In this document: one piece after another, positions 1-12,928 of the stretch
Numbering within the stretch: the stretch's first letter is position 1
Layout: each line of letters starts with the position of its first letter
From: Callaeas wilsoni
Lineage: Eukaryota; Chordata; Aves; Passeriformes; Callaeidae
Assembly (NCBI GenBank): GCA_013398955.1
Contig: VWPU01009593.1
Location: forward strand, 124,001-188,000
DNA length: 64,000 nt
Direction of reading: 5' to 3'
Program-made: the position numbers and the translations under genes
The notes under the pieces: model-generated
What the model saw: only the letters and a program-made list of their open reading frames with translations
Databases searched by the model: none
Told to the model about the DNA's origin: nothing

Positions 1-3000
1 GTATTGCTTTGCTGGCAAAAGAAACACCTTTCACTCCTAAGCCGTAAGAGCCAAACACACTGCCAGCTCAGTGGTACTCCAGTGCTGTGGTCTTAGACAG
101 GCATCTGCCTGACAATGAGGAGCAAACAAAACCCCTCCTCCAGGGGACAACTTGAGCAGGAGATAAAGGTTAGACTTGCCTCCTCCACTAAGGTGAGTCC
201 CCATAATTCCACCCCAAGAGCCCAGGGGCGGTGGTGGGAGGGCAGCTGTCAACCCAGCCCTCTGTTTTTACCAGCAGCTCGTGCCCATCAACGTGACACT
301 GAGGCACATCAACACCATTCAGGCAGCGTGGGGCTCTTGATCATGAATGGCTGGGAGCCCTCTCCTTTCACAGCAGGTGACACAGCCCATCACCCTCTGT
401 CCTGCCCTGGGACCCCACAGAGTGGGTGCAGCCTGACCAGGGGATCCAGGTCTAGGGCCAGATGGATACCACAGCACTGCCACGTGGCTCTATCTCACTG
501 ATTCCCATAGCCCGGCTTTGCAGGACCCCCAGCTCCCCACGCAGCCTGGCTCTTTGTATGGGTTATGCACAATGTGGGATGGTCACATGAGCAGGAATGC
601 TAAATTTGTATCCGCCACCCTGCCATAAGAAAGAAGAGGCTCAAGAGATGCGTTGGCGTAATAGCCCTTCCAGCTATTTTAGCAGCACTCCCACAGCAAC
701 CTGAAAGGCTGTGGTGCAAAGAAGAATCCTGCCTTCGGTTTTTAGAGCTGTCATACAGGCTCACTTCGTCATTATGAAATTTAAAACAAAAAAAAAAAGT
801 TCAATGATGAAGAAATATCCCGCAGCTTCCCATTCTTTAAAAAAAAGAAATTGAGAATGAAAATGGCAAATTCATTTGCTCACGCTGTTGTGTTCCGGAA
901 AAGCTTTTAAATCTTCACATTCAAGGAGATGCAGCAGGAAAAAGAATTACTATTGAAGTTTCTTGTATAATTTCAAAACATTAAGTGGGTAATTGCTTGT
1001 AAAAGCCATAAAGGGGAGAGAGAACAAAAAAAAAAAATCAGTCTAATTTTAGCTCCTGTTTTGGAAATGACTTTGCTTTTGAAAGTTAATATATTCTTTT
1101 ACCAGAAAACTTGAATCAAGAAAAATACGTATCCTCTTTAGTCAACTGCTTGCTCTACTTGTAAGGACAAGGACAAGAGCTGCAATTCTAAGTAATCCTG
1201 TACAAAGCCATCTATGTGTCAGAGAAACGGGGCTTTTATTACTGTTTTTCAGAAGCAGTTCTATTTTCAATATGGAGAGCTCTTTAATTAAACCTTACAT
1301 GAAGAAATAACATCCTCATGCCAAGAGGCAGGTAGGTGCTGACTCTCTCTTGGGTTGCAAAATGACAATGCAAGATCCTGATTACTTCATTTGTGAAATC
1401 CTCTTGTGTCTTCATGCCCTACCCAGAATTGCATTTTTCATGCCTAGGGTGCTTGTCATCAATGTCACATCAATGAGAATGTGAAGGCTTGCACGGAAAC
1501 CTGGTGGGATCCGCTGCCCAGAACAAATCCCTGTCTTCACCGGCAGACAGCTGAGCTGAAAGAGAGCCCTGCATCCCCTCAGCAACCCTCTAGGCCTCCA
1601 GCTGCAATCCCACAGCCTCTGGCCAGCTCTCAAAAGAGGGAGGGATGAAAGAAGAAAAGAAACACACTCCTGTCAGAAGATGGAAAGAGGAGCATGGGCA
1701 CGAAATGCCCCTGAATGCATCTGCTCTTTGGTTGTTTGTCATTACATTGGACTCAGTGACCAGAGGTGCCTCTGACGCATCCAGCTCTATATTCAAGCTG
1801 CTAATCCTGAGCAATAACCAGCAAGGAAGATGGTGGGAGCAGGAGGACACTCTTGTGCTGCCATATCCCTCCCTTCTCTCCTTTGTTGCTGCTTCACTGA
1901 CAAGTAAATGGCATTAGCTTCACTGTCATGTGAAAGTCGTTCATCTAAGGAGCATAATAAGATTAGTGTGAGATTTTACTCCCTTCTTGCTCCATTCTTC
2001 TTCAGAGTTAAAAAAAAATAATAAATTTAGCCCTTACTGACCTGGGGATATCTTAGCTGTCTGGAATACTAAGTATATGACAGCCCTTCCCCTTAGAACA
2101 CCTTCACAGAGGTAAAAGTAAAATTCCTGCAAACCCTAGAAGGCATTCATAGGACAGAGTTTTTGTCACACTGCTGTTTGAGCTGTCATTGCTTACCCCA
2201 GAGCTGGATAAATCAGGATGAGACTTGCTCAGTTCTCCCTCCTTCCCTAGATGATAATTATATTTTAATATTAAACATCTACAAGGCTTAAGCAAGTTTT
2301 CTGATTAACAAAGCATTTAGCCATGGAGCAAAAGATGCTTGATTTCTGTTTGATAAACAGGCACCTAAATTTAGATGAGTGCTTATGGACCAAGCTAGAT
2401 CAGGGCCTGTGTGAGCAGGAAGGCAATTTTACCTGTTACTGAGATTTTGCTACATGCTCAGAGGCTATGCAAATAATGACTTTTCTGTCTGATGTGTAAT
2501 TGGATTGTGTACCAGTGGTCACTTCGAGAGACTGAACAGGATGCTGTCTTTTCAACATCACTCCAGCTGCTTCACGCATCTTTGGGACTTAAAACAGCAG
2601 TTAAAGAATTGAAGCAGGAACACTTTCTGGACGAAATTAGGCTGAAAGTTGAGAGGACAGTGGCATTAAAAGCACAAGTTTTTTAGGGCAAGACTGGGCA
2701 TAAAATGGATGTTGGGAGAGCCGTGAGTTTTATCAGTAAGGTGATTTCAAAGTGCTGAGTCAGGGAGTGCTGTCCTGCAGTAGCCTCCTGATGGCAAGGT
2801 TAAAAAGTATTGGAGACCATTTCAAACTCATTTAGTGACTCATATATTTACACTTTATTTTCACTTCTTGCTGGGAGACCTTGAACATCACTGAAGAGCA
2901 GAGCTGTCTGGTGATGCTTAGCTTGCAGGGACACACATAGAGCAAAGGAAATATCTCATAAGCCATACCTCTCCAAGTGGAGAAGTTGGTGTTGGAAGTA

Positions 3001-6000
3001 GAAGAGTTTTCTGAGCTGATGTGTTTTTTCAACGGAGAGTTTCTCAGTTTTACTGTAGCCACCTCGGTGGAGGTGCTATGTGAACAGCAGCTGTTGTGGT
3101 TTTATTCTCTCTTGGAAGAGGCAAACAAGCCTCCTCATTTTGGGAGGCTCTTGCAAATCGTCTCTCATCCTATTTGCCTCTTGTTTATAGACATTTCCTA
3201 TACAGTGTGACCTATGGGACAGCCACAAAGCTGGGGAACCCAGTGCTGCATGTTCCAAGTAGGATACTGGCCTATTGTTTCAGCCCAGGGAGGGTATGGC
3301 CACGAGACAGCAGTGCATGTAGAGGAGGGGAGGGAAAAGAGGTACTTAATAAAATTTTGGCAAGGGATGAAGCCAAGGGCAGGCTTTCTTTCCTGTGACA
3401 TTTAAGGATCTGTCTTGAATGACTTTATTTCAGTTGTCATTAGAGGCTTCTGCAACCTGATTGAGTACCACAGTTAAATTTTCCCTTGACGAAACCTCAT
3501 GAGTCCAATTTTAATCTTGTCAGCTTGGTGTTCAGCTTAAACTGATTATGTTTTGGGATTCCTCTTGGTTATCGTGAGAGAGAGGCAGGCTGGTTGTCTT
3601 TTGTTTAATAAGACACAGCATTTTTTTATGAGGTATGTCTGTATCTTTTTGGTTTCTCTTGAAATGCCTCAAATTTAATATCCCCTTCCCACCTACCTTC
3701 CCCAAGAGGCGAAGGCACCCTGGAGATCTTTGCTGTCCCACCAGCAGGTGGTGCACACGTGGGAGGCTGAGCCTGTGGGACTTCATTCCCTACCAGTTAA
3801 CAGGGAGTTTGTATTGTCAGGGTGGTTTTTGAAGAAGTCAGGAACAGCCAATGTAGGAATCTCCCAGGCTTCAAAACAAGTTTTCTATATATGCTTAAAA
3901 TGAGGACAGTTAGAATGCGGGTGTAGTACATTGTGCAAAGCTGCTAGCTGCTTGCATCTTTCCCAGAGGGAGAGATGCAAGGGTTTTTCCAGGGCATAGC
4001 TTCCTGCTTCCCCCCCATCAAGCAGGAAGCCTGGTGCATTTGAAAAGGCTTGTAGATGCAAGCAGAGAAACATGTGAAAGGTTTCTTTGCCAGGAGTATG
4101 ACATTTAAAGAGCACCAGTAGAATTATTTTGGGTGTTTTTCATCCGCACAGGTCCCTCTGCACATGTTCCTTCACTCACGATACCCTCTGTCAGTCTCTG
4201 ACATTTTTCAAAGCCCTGGGTTCCCCCTTTCTGTCCCCAGTCCAGGGGGCGTGCAGTGATACCTTACACATGTCCACCCTTTTGTTTATCCCAAACAGTC
4301 AAAGTACAATCCAGCCAAGATGGTTTTCACATAAACCTTCATCTCACACTCTTGATTCTCTTCATTCCAGCACAGTCTGAGGTCCATTGAAAACTGAGGT
4401 TAAGGTGTTAAAATGGGCTGGTGTGCAGGTGGCTTCTCCAGCTTCTGATAAGGTTGTTTTCAGCCTGAGTTTTTTCTTCAGTGAGGACCTTTACTGAGCC
4501 CACTATAGCACTCTTCATAAAACCACTTCTGAGCCTCCAGCTTCTCATCAAATCCGGCAGCTCTCAGGTGGATGCACACATATAAACACGTGCACACGCA
4601 CACACAAAGGGGGCAAGTGCCTCGGTTCCCCTTCCCCAGGAAACCGGCCTGAAATTAGTTCATTTACAGCTTGGCGGTGTTGGATGCTCCAGGAGGCAGC
4701 GTCAAGGTGAGAGGGGATGGAGAATATCAGAGCTGATGGCAGCTGGCAGGTTATTGGGGCTGGATGTGACAGAATGTGAGGAGAGGAAGTTGGGACACCA
4801 TGAGTAAGTGGCCAGCTTCCAAACATAAATATTATATACATGCATCCATGCTCAGGCAAAAGATGAAGTGAGGATAGCAGCCTTATTTTAGATTTTTATT
4901 ATTATTATTTTGAACCATGACTATTATGCCTTGTGGAAGTGCCTTGTTTGCATGGGTGAGCTGCATCACTGTTTTCATCACACTGAACCCACTGGAAGAA
5001 GCAGCGCAGTGCCACTGTGGGTGCTACACCCAGCAGAGGGGCAAGGGGAGCACTGGTGTAATGCTGAGCTGGCCAGGAAAGTGGCAGTGGTTCTGTTGGA
5101 AAATGCCACTGAAGGAAGATTTAATGCACACAAAAACTGAAAATTTAGCTGAATCAGTGATTCAGTAAGGAAAATTGAGAAGCTTAAGTGACTGAAATTT
5201 CCTGCTCAGGTGATGTTTGGACTGTCCCAAATGGGTTATGGTTCTTCTGAAAAGAATTAGTGTTTCAGAGTCCTTTTTTTGTTCTAAGATTTAAAGTGCC
5301 ATAAAAAGCTGGAATTGAAACAAAATGTTAATTGGGGTTTTTTGTTGGTTTTTGGTGGTGGTGGTGGTTTTTTTTTTTAGTTTTTCACTTTTTATTAGAA
5401 GCTTTTCTTATTTTTCCCCAGAAAAGAAGCCAAACTGCAGCAGTCTTGATACCTTCCTTTTAATCAGAAATTCTGGCCTTCGTGCAGCTCCAGAACCTCC
5501 GTCACCAAACCTGCATGGCCTGAGGAAAACCGTCCCACCTGGCCATTTAAATGACTCATGGCAGAACGGTATCCGTACCAGCTCCATCAGGTCATACAGA
5601 ATGAATGGCAGTATTTTCACCGAAATACATTTCTAGTATGAAAACAGCAGTCCAAGCCCTTGACTGTTGTGGCATACACAGGACTAGCTGCAGCTATGAA
5701 TCAAAGCTGTCTTTGTTGGGGAAAAAACAGGAAAGCAAGTAGCGATTGACTTCATTGGTTTGGTTCGATTTTAATCAAACCCAAGTCAATTTTAAATTTC
5801 CAGAATTGAGGAGGCTACTCAGCAATGGGCTTCTGAAGACACGTTCTTGAATTAAGCTAATTAGTCAAGTGACTGGCACGTATTCCTTCAAATCACCCCG
5901 TCTGGAAGAGGGAAAAAAAAGCAAGTGGTGAGGATTTAATAAATTTGTTCATGCAGAGCAAAGAAATTAAACACAGCCAGCAGCAGCACTATGGTCAGCC

Positions 6001-9000
6001 TGGACCTGGGCACAAACACCCCGCAGGCTGTCCTGTCTACCCCAGAGTGGGCATCAATAGCCTACACTGCCAGGCAAGCCCTTGGCAGCAGGGAATTGTC
6101 ACCTGCAGTTTTCTAGTGCTTTCCACTGTGTAGCTTCGTAGAGGTTTATACAATGACAGGCAAGCCTGTCAAGCAGGCAGGAGGTGTAGGGGGAACACTG
6201 CTTTCTCCTCACATTTTGATGAGGCTTGATAGACCCTTGATGCTGAGTTTTGCAGGGACTGAGCAGGGTACTGCTGCAGCACTTCTGCAGGGCCTTTCAG
6301 AACTGATCCCCCCCAGTCAGAGACACTGGCAGGTATTTTGGCATGATGCTTTGCTGGAGGGGTGCTCCAGAGGAGGCAGTTTCCATGGCTTTGCAGCCTC
6401 TGCCCAGCATGCAAATTCTTCCTTGAGGGCTGAAAAAAGTGGCTTTGCCTTGCAGGAGCCATCTCCAGGCACCTGATGGCTCCCCGGTGGTGCTGCTGAG
6501 AGGGACAGCTGTCTAGGAAACTCGTCTTGAGGGGGAGCAAGAGGTTCCTGATGTTGCCAGCATCCCTATGGTGTGTGAGCCCCTCACACCCCGTGCCGGG
6601 CCCAGGAGATAAAAGGTGGCTCCTTTTCACCCCATCATTCCTGGATGGGGCTGAAGCTGCACTTTCCACACTGTGAAGAGAAGGAAGGCATGTCTGTAAC
6701 TGCATGGTTGGCCAAGTTCCTGATGGTTCCTTAGTGCTACTGAGACCACCTTGTCTTACTAGCAGCATATCAGGGCACCTAAGATGCTGTAGGAGCACAA
6801 TTTTATGCTATGTATTAAAAAAAAAAATTATATGGTGAGATAAGAACTTTTAGGTGTTTCCCATTTATTAATGGATTCATAATTCTCTTGCTGACAGATT
6901 AGTGCCTTAAAAAGGCATTTTGCAGCATCTTGAATGTGCTAGTGAAGGCCCATTTCCATTGGCCTTCTTTACAGTTTTCCAGGTTCTGAAGCCGGCCACA
7001 GACTCTTGTGGGCAGCCATCCCTGTCTCCCAGACAGTTTGGTAATGCTCTGTGTCTTTTTCCAGCACACACTATCTCTTCTGGGGAGATAGGTATGCTTA
7101 TCTTCAAGAAAGGAACTGCATTAGTAAGGTAAGAGAGGATTTGATTCTACCGTTGCAATGAAGATAATTAACATTCATGTCTTAAAGACCGAGGTGGATG
7201 TGAGGATGATAAAACTGGTGTGCAAGACTGGAGCAACTGGTACTGAATAACTCATGAAGAGGATCCTGGGATTCAGTAATGACATTGGGAAATTTAATTT
7301 CTTGCATGAACCGTTCCCTGCAAACAGAGAATAAGGTCCCATCAATTCCCCCTGGTATGAGCACAAAGAATAGCTCCCAGCAGTCTGTCACACTTGGGAC
7401 AAATGCAGGATTAATATATTGTGGTTTGTGTTGGCCTGTGCCATGCCTTCCTCATTGTCGTCTGAACCTCCAGGGGATGGGAATGTCTTATTAATTAATT
7501 CTCTTAATTCAAGCACCTGTGACTGATTTATACTCAGTTTAGGGTCTGATCCTGCAGGGCAAGAGCTGACTTTGGTGAGGTGCACCGCTTTCGAAATCCC
7601 CAGCAGATGGAAATTACTAGATTTTATGCTGCAACATAAGCAGAGAGAGTATTTGGAAAACCTCTCCTGGCTTTTCCCCGGTGTAGCTGAGACATGGCAT
7701 TTGTTGCTCATTGGTGCTGCAGACTCACAACTCAGCCAAAATTCACCTTCTAGGGATGGATGTATGCTTGGTTTCTTCCCTGACTGACAGCACGATCGGA
7801 AAGAAGAGGGGAGAAAATGATGTCAGGAGGAGTAGGGGATTATGCTGCTCAAGGAGGCAGGGGATGAATCATCCTTCTCACAGAGATGTGGTCTTTTGCC
7901 AAAGGCTTCAGCTGGTCCCCACCAGATTTTTCAGCCTGGTGTGCTCTCTCCTCTGCTCTGCTGCAGTGGCCAGCCTGCTTCTAATTCAGGAAACAGTTTG
8001 TCCTGGGAACAGTCCTAGCAGGTGCATGCATGCCCACTTCAAGGGCAGGCTGACATTGTGGCCTCATTCCTCTCTTTCAGGCAGCACCACAGCATGGGGT
8101 TATACCTGGTAAGCTGAGGAACACACAAATGGAGCAGTAGACACACAGATGGAGCCAGCAGCCAAGGTTTGGTGGTCCCAGCCCTCCTGGACAGAGAGGT
8201 CAGTAGGTGTGATGGATAGGCCATTCAATGGGTCACAACACCTTTCCCACTCGCAGCTGAATCGTCAAAGAAATAAAAGTACTCAAACAATCGGGCAATA
8301 TTTTAAAATGAACAGTTACAATAAGCCCTTGTCCTGCTGAGATATTTTTCTTTAGTCAAAGGGAAAAAGAATGTGCTTCCTTTTTTTTTTTCCTTTCCTC
8401 ATAAATGTGATAGAAGAAATGTCTTTCCAGATATGAGTCTTTTCTGCCAGGATGTATCTGGTGTGTGTGCATGCATGTGTACATGTGGAATTTTCCTTTG
8501 GAAAAAAAACCCAGACAGTAATTCTGCCTGTCTCACTGCCCATCTCTAAAAATGCTGAAATCAAATATTTATGTTATGGCAGGATTGCTCTCTGGTGTGT
8601 CCCAAGTGCTTCAAGCAGAGGCGAGCAACTTTAAGGAACAATGAAAGTCTTAGCTACCTGTGTACTGGGAAAATGAAGCATTTGGCTAAATATAGTACAT
8701 GGCTTCTGTTGGAGAGGTTATTCTACCTCAGAAATGCCTTAGGAGAAAGCTGCAATGTGAGGGGAAGCTCTAAACATGTGTGCTCCCAGACAGCTGGAGT
8801 GGAAAGGCAGAAAGCACCACTGAAAAGGCTGAGGACCCACCACTCATGCCCTGAAGGGCCAATGTCACTGTCTGAATGACCACACTATGCCAAAAGAGCA
8901 AAGTAGAGAGTCAAGGTGAGAATGGAAAGATTCCATGACATATCGATTTTATAAGCAGTGTCAATTAGCAGGTCAAATTTTAGTAAATTAAGTCTTGGGT

Positions 9001-12000
9001 CACAGTATCCCAGATATTCACTAATTTAAAATTTGCCAATTTGCTTTTTGGGAGCATACAGCTGGAAATCATGCTGGCTATTCTTCCCATAAGCAAACCC
9101 AAAATAGCACCTCAGACAGCCCATATTCGCCTGTGTTCTTCTTTATCTTGGTGAGAGGAAGGGACTGATTCATTTTTACCTGGGTACTGTAACCTCACAC
9201 CATCAGATCAGCTTTCCTCACACCATCACCCTGCTTCCCTATGGCCTGTTTGCTCGCCCTCTGCTCTGGGGGGAGTGAAAACCTCCTTGGGACAGCCTGA
9301 ATGACAGCTCAACAGCAGCGTGTAGGAGACACCCACACAGCCCACATCTCTAGGGCAAGGGAACGCACCTCTGACTTTGTCTTTGGTGTTCTCTGGAGAG
9401 CTCCAGCTAAGCATGGAGGAGCTGGTGTGGTACAAAGCATCCTCCCTCCTGAATTCTGGGTAGAATTGTTTGGCATCCTCTGAGGAAAACAGGCCCACAG
9501 AGCTAAGGGAGCCCTTTAGTGAGGTGGATCCTACTCAGGGATGCTGGGGAGCACCAAGGATGCCATCCCAGGTGTTGTGTGCTGGCAAAGTAGGGATTTG
9601 GGAGCCCATGGAGCAGTTGGCACTCTTGGTGGGAGCAGGTTTGAGTCCTTTTTCTGAAAACACAAGCGGACACCTGATAAATACAGGCAGAGAGTTTTAA
9701 TTAAAAGTTAAAGCTTACCTTCATCTGCAGTGACTGTAGTTATTTTTGCTAATCATCAAAAGAAACTGGATGTAGGATTAAAGCAAAGGAATGATCTAGA
9801 CGCATGAATTATGAATTTTGCATCACAAATTATTGCCTAAAATAGTGTGATGCACCAAATACATCTAGGGCAAGTGTTCTTTAGATTTGAAAGACTGGAA
9901 AGGACACCAGCTTCAGGGAAAAGAAATAGTTTCTTTGTATATACTGAAAAAAAAATAAATTTGGGCAACTTTACCTATTTGGCATCTAATTGTTTCTAAC
10001 TTCCTCATACACATTTTGCCACAGTGCTATTTTTGGGTCTTGGCTGTTCATCTTGAAAGGCTTCACTGGGATTTGATTTTCGGAAGGTCAGTACTAAGCA
10101 TTTGCCAAAACCCATCTGTCGTCAGGGAAATGGAGAACCAAAAACTGAGACACCAAAACCCAGATGGTTACTTTTGGGCAGGAACATGACTCTCTGTATC
10201 TTTTCTGCCTCTTCTCACTTCCTCATTGCTAAATGCCCAGAAACTTGCAATGTGGCATCATTAAAATTTCTTAACCAACTTTCATGGTTTCCTCAACAGA
10301 GCTTTCAGGCAGGGGACTTCCTTTCTGAAGGGCATTCAAGGAATTTGACTACAGAGGGTGAAAAGGGGAAAGGCTTGAGTAGAAGAAAAACATTGGTGAG
10401 AGCTAGATACCCAGATCACTGGATAACTGCATAAATAACTTTACTAGCCTGGCTTGAGGTCTGAGGCTTACCCCACTTGGTGTTAACCACAGACGCACTG
10501 ATGGGACATCTAGTTATATGTTGGGACCCACTTCTGCCCCAGCCCAAAAGAAACTTTGGTCTACTACCATTCCAGCGCTTCTAATACAAAATGAAATTCC
10601 CTATCTTGCACATTATCTTTTATCTGGACATTTCCCAACACCGCTATCGCTGTATCGCTCGGAGGCGAGATTATTCAGGCTCCCCGCTGGGGATCTGCAG
10701 CATGTCTGCTGCACAGAGTGAAGCACACACAGAGACTGCAAAAAGACCTGTTTCCAATGTGCATGGAATAGATTCAGGCATACCCAGATATACAATTATT
10801 ATCATTTCTGCTTCCTGAAAATCGTTTCTTGGCATCTGATCACTGCTAAAGTGACTGCTTGCTTGTGTTAAATTCAGAGCCCAGAGATCTCCAGAACACA
10901 CCTGTTCTCTTCCTTTGCTTTATGTGATGGGAATCTAGTGAAGAATGACAGACTTGCTGCTGAGGTGCCTGTCTGCCACCTTTTTGTGAGACTGAGAGAG
11001 CTGCATTTGTTGTTTGGTCCTCAAAATGCATTTCCATGTACTCATCCTTCCAGAAGTGATGAAGAGATTCCCTTTTCCTTCAGGAGGTGTAGTTTGGAGG
11101 GTGAAAGTCACTCAGTCCCCGCTTTGTTATCTTCCAGGCATAGTGTTAGAACAAGATGTTTACTCAGATATTTTCATTTTGAGAAAATACTCCAGTGAGG
11201 GGAAGGAGTTTTATTGGACACCCAAGAAGTTATATTTAACACCCTCAAGTTTTGTTGCTAATTTTTTTTGGTAGCTTTAAATACATGCGAATGCTGAGGC
11301 TAAATGATGAATGGTGGCAAAAAAAGTTACAGGGAGAAAAAATACACAAATACTCCAGTGTTAATTTGTTTTCTAAGCCGAGAAGATGGGGGAGATACTA
11401 CTTCTGTGTCACACTTCAGTAAAACCCTGAATAACATTCCTGAGTCCTCTTCTTTCTTTTTATCATTTGGTTGTACAGCATTCACTCTACATTTTTTAGG
11501 CAAAGAAAAAAGAATCCCTGATGTGGTGCCCAGCAGCTTAATTTAAATACAAATTAAAAAAAAAATCTTAAGTAAAGGAAAAAGGGACAGGAAAGCCTGA
11601 ACCATACTTTCTCATGGCTGTTGACATTCTGGAGGTTGGTCCCGCAGCAGTAGGCTTGGAGTCCTTCATTGTGGAAGATGGATTGATTTGCAAGGCAGAA
11701 GATTGCCCTGTTCATTTTGTCTGAACCATTTAGTTGGGTAGATTTTGCTAAAGCCTATGCCTTATACCCCTCATATTTAAATAACCTTGTACTAAGCATA
11801 TAACAGAGTTCGAAAAGGATTCAATAACTCATTGAAATATATTACAGCTCTTTTTTATGCATCCAGAGCAAGAGCAGAAAGACGTCAGAAAGGTATTATA
11901 AGAGAGTGAACATTTATCTGAAATGCTATTTATATTTCATTGAATTGGCTGAAAAGGACTGTGGAAGGCCAATAATGAGTGAGGGAGGCAGGCAGCCGTC

Positions 12001-12689
12001 CCACTGTGCATGAAGGATGGTCTCTTGATGGATGATTTAATGACTCCAGTGTGTGTGGAGGGCCAGAGACCAGGCAGCTGACCAAGCAGAAATAGCCTGT
12101 GTATAAGGCACAGCTTGAGTGGGGAAGAAGAGTGATGCAGTGCCTGCTTTCCCCCTCACTTACAGTGTGATGGTCCTTGTGCTGCTGCTTTTGATTCTCG
12201 TGGGGCCATTCCTCATTGTGAAGGCAGGAGTCACGCCTGCCTTCTCCAGGTTCAAGTCTCTTCTGGGATGAATTAATACGTCAGATTTGCATCAAACCCC
12301 AGCTGCTCACCTTACCACATCCCTCAAGAAGGGGCCTAAACAAGCGCTGCTGTGTTTAACAGAGTATTTTCTCTAATACCCTAATTTCTGGAATGGGACA
12401 GAAAAGAAATGAAAATATAGTTCTGAGTCTGAAGCTGGAAAGAGCTGTCTGTGGGATGCCCAGATAGGGTAAGGAAGCAGAAACGATGAAAGGTGTTCTG
12501 AATAGAGAGCCATTATGGAGAGGCACATGTCTGCTTTATGGTGAGGTGGCTATGAACAGTGGTAGATAAAAACCACTGCCCCTATCATCTTCTTGTATAT
12601 ATGCAAATCTGAACCATCGATGTCGGACATTAGCATAAAATCTGATGCAAGTGAAAAGACAGACAAGTGCAAATAAGCCTTTCATGAAT
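1..12689. other. Intergenic DNA upstream of AOAH, no gene seen
   Basis: I recognise no protein, RNA gene or splice-framed exon on either strand, and no clear interspersed repeat apart from short A/T runs (787-798, 6817-6828) and the CA-rich patch near 4571. Open frames here, including a 209-codon one on the minus strand (6169-6798), resemble no known family. In mammals ELMO1 lies upstream of AOAH in the same orientation, so this may be the ELMO1-AOAH spacer, but no ELMO1 exon was found. Confidence 0.6.
4571..4609 (+). repeat. Imperfect CA-rich simple repeat
   Basis: Alternating purine/pyrimidine sequence of the form cacacatataaacacgtgc followed by acacgcacacacaaa. It is interrupted and short. 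Confidence 0.6.
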
Positions 12690-12928
12690 TTTCAATGATA
12701 GAGCTAGGCAAATTGTGACAGAAGTTTAAATTGAGTATTAGGAAAAATTTTGTCATGGAAAAGGTTGTCAAGCATTGGAACAGGCTGCCCAGGGAAGCAG
12801 CTGAGTCACCATCCCTTGAGGTATTTAAAAGATGTGTAGATGTGGCGCTTTGGCAGCACTGGGGTAACAATTGGACTTAATTATCTTAAAGATCTTTTCC
12901 AGTCTAAATGATTCTATGATTCTATGAT
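12690..12928 (+). mobile_element. CR1 LINE 3'-end fragment, sense orientation
   Basis: Contains hallmark CR1 strings: attaggaaaaatttt, gtcaagcattggaac, aggctgcccagggaagcag, gatgtggcgctttgg and the terminal attctatgattctatgat. It is 5'-truncated, like most CR1 copies, and moderately diverged. It lies in the intergenic region upstream of AOAH. Confidence 0.93.

Noticed and set aside
12241..12260. tRNA B-box-like string (ggttcaagtct)
   Set aside because: No A-box at the right distance and no cloverleaf can be drawn around it.
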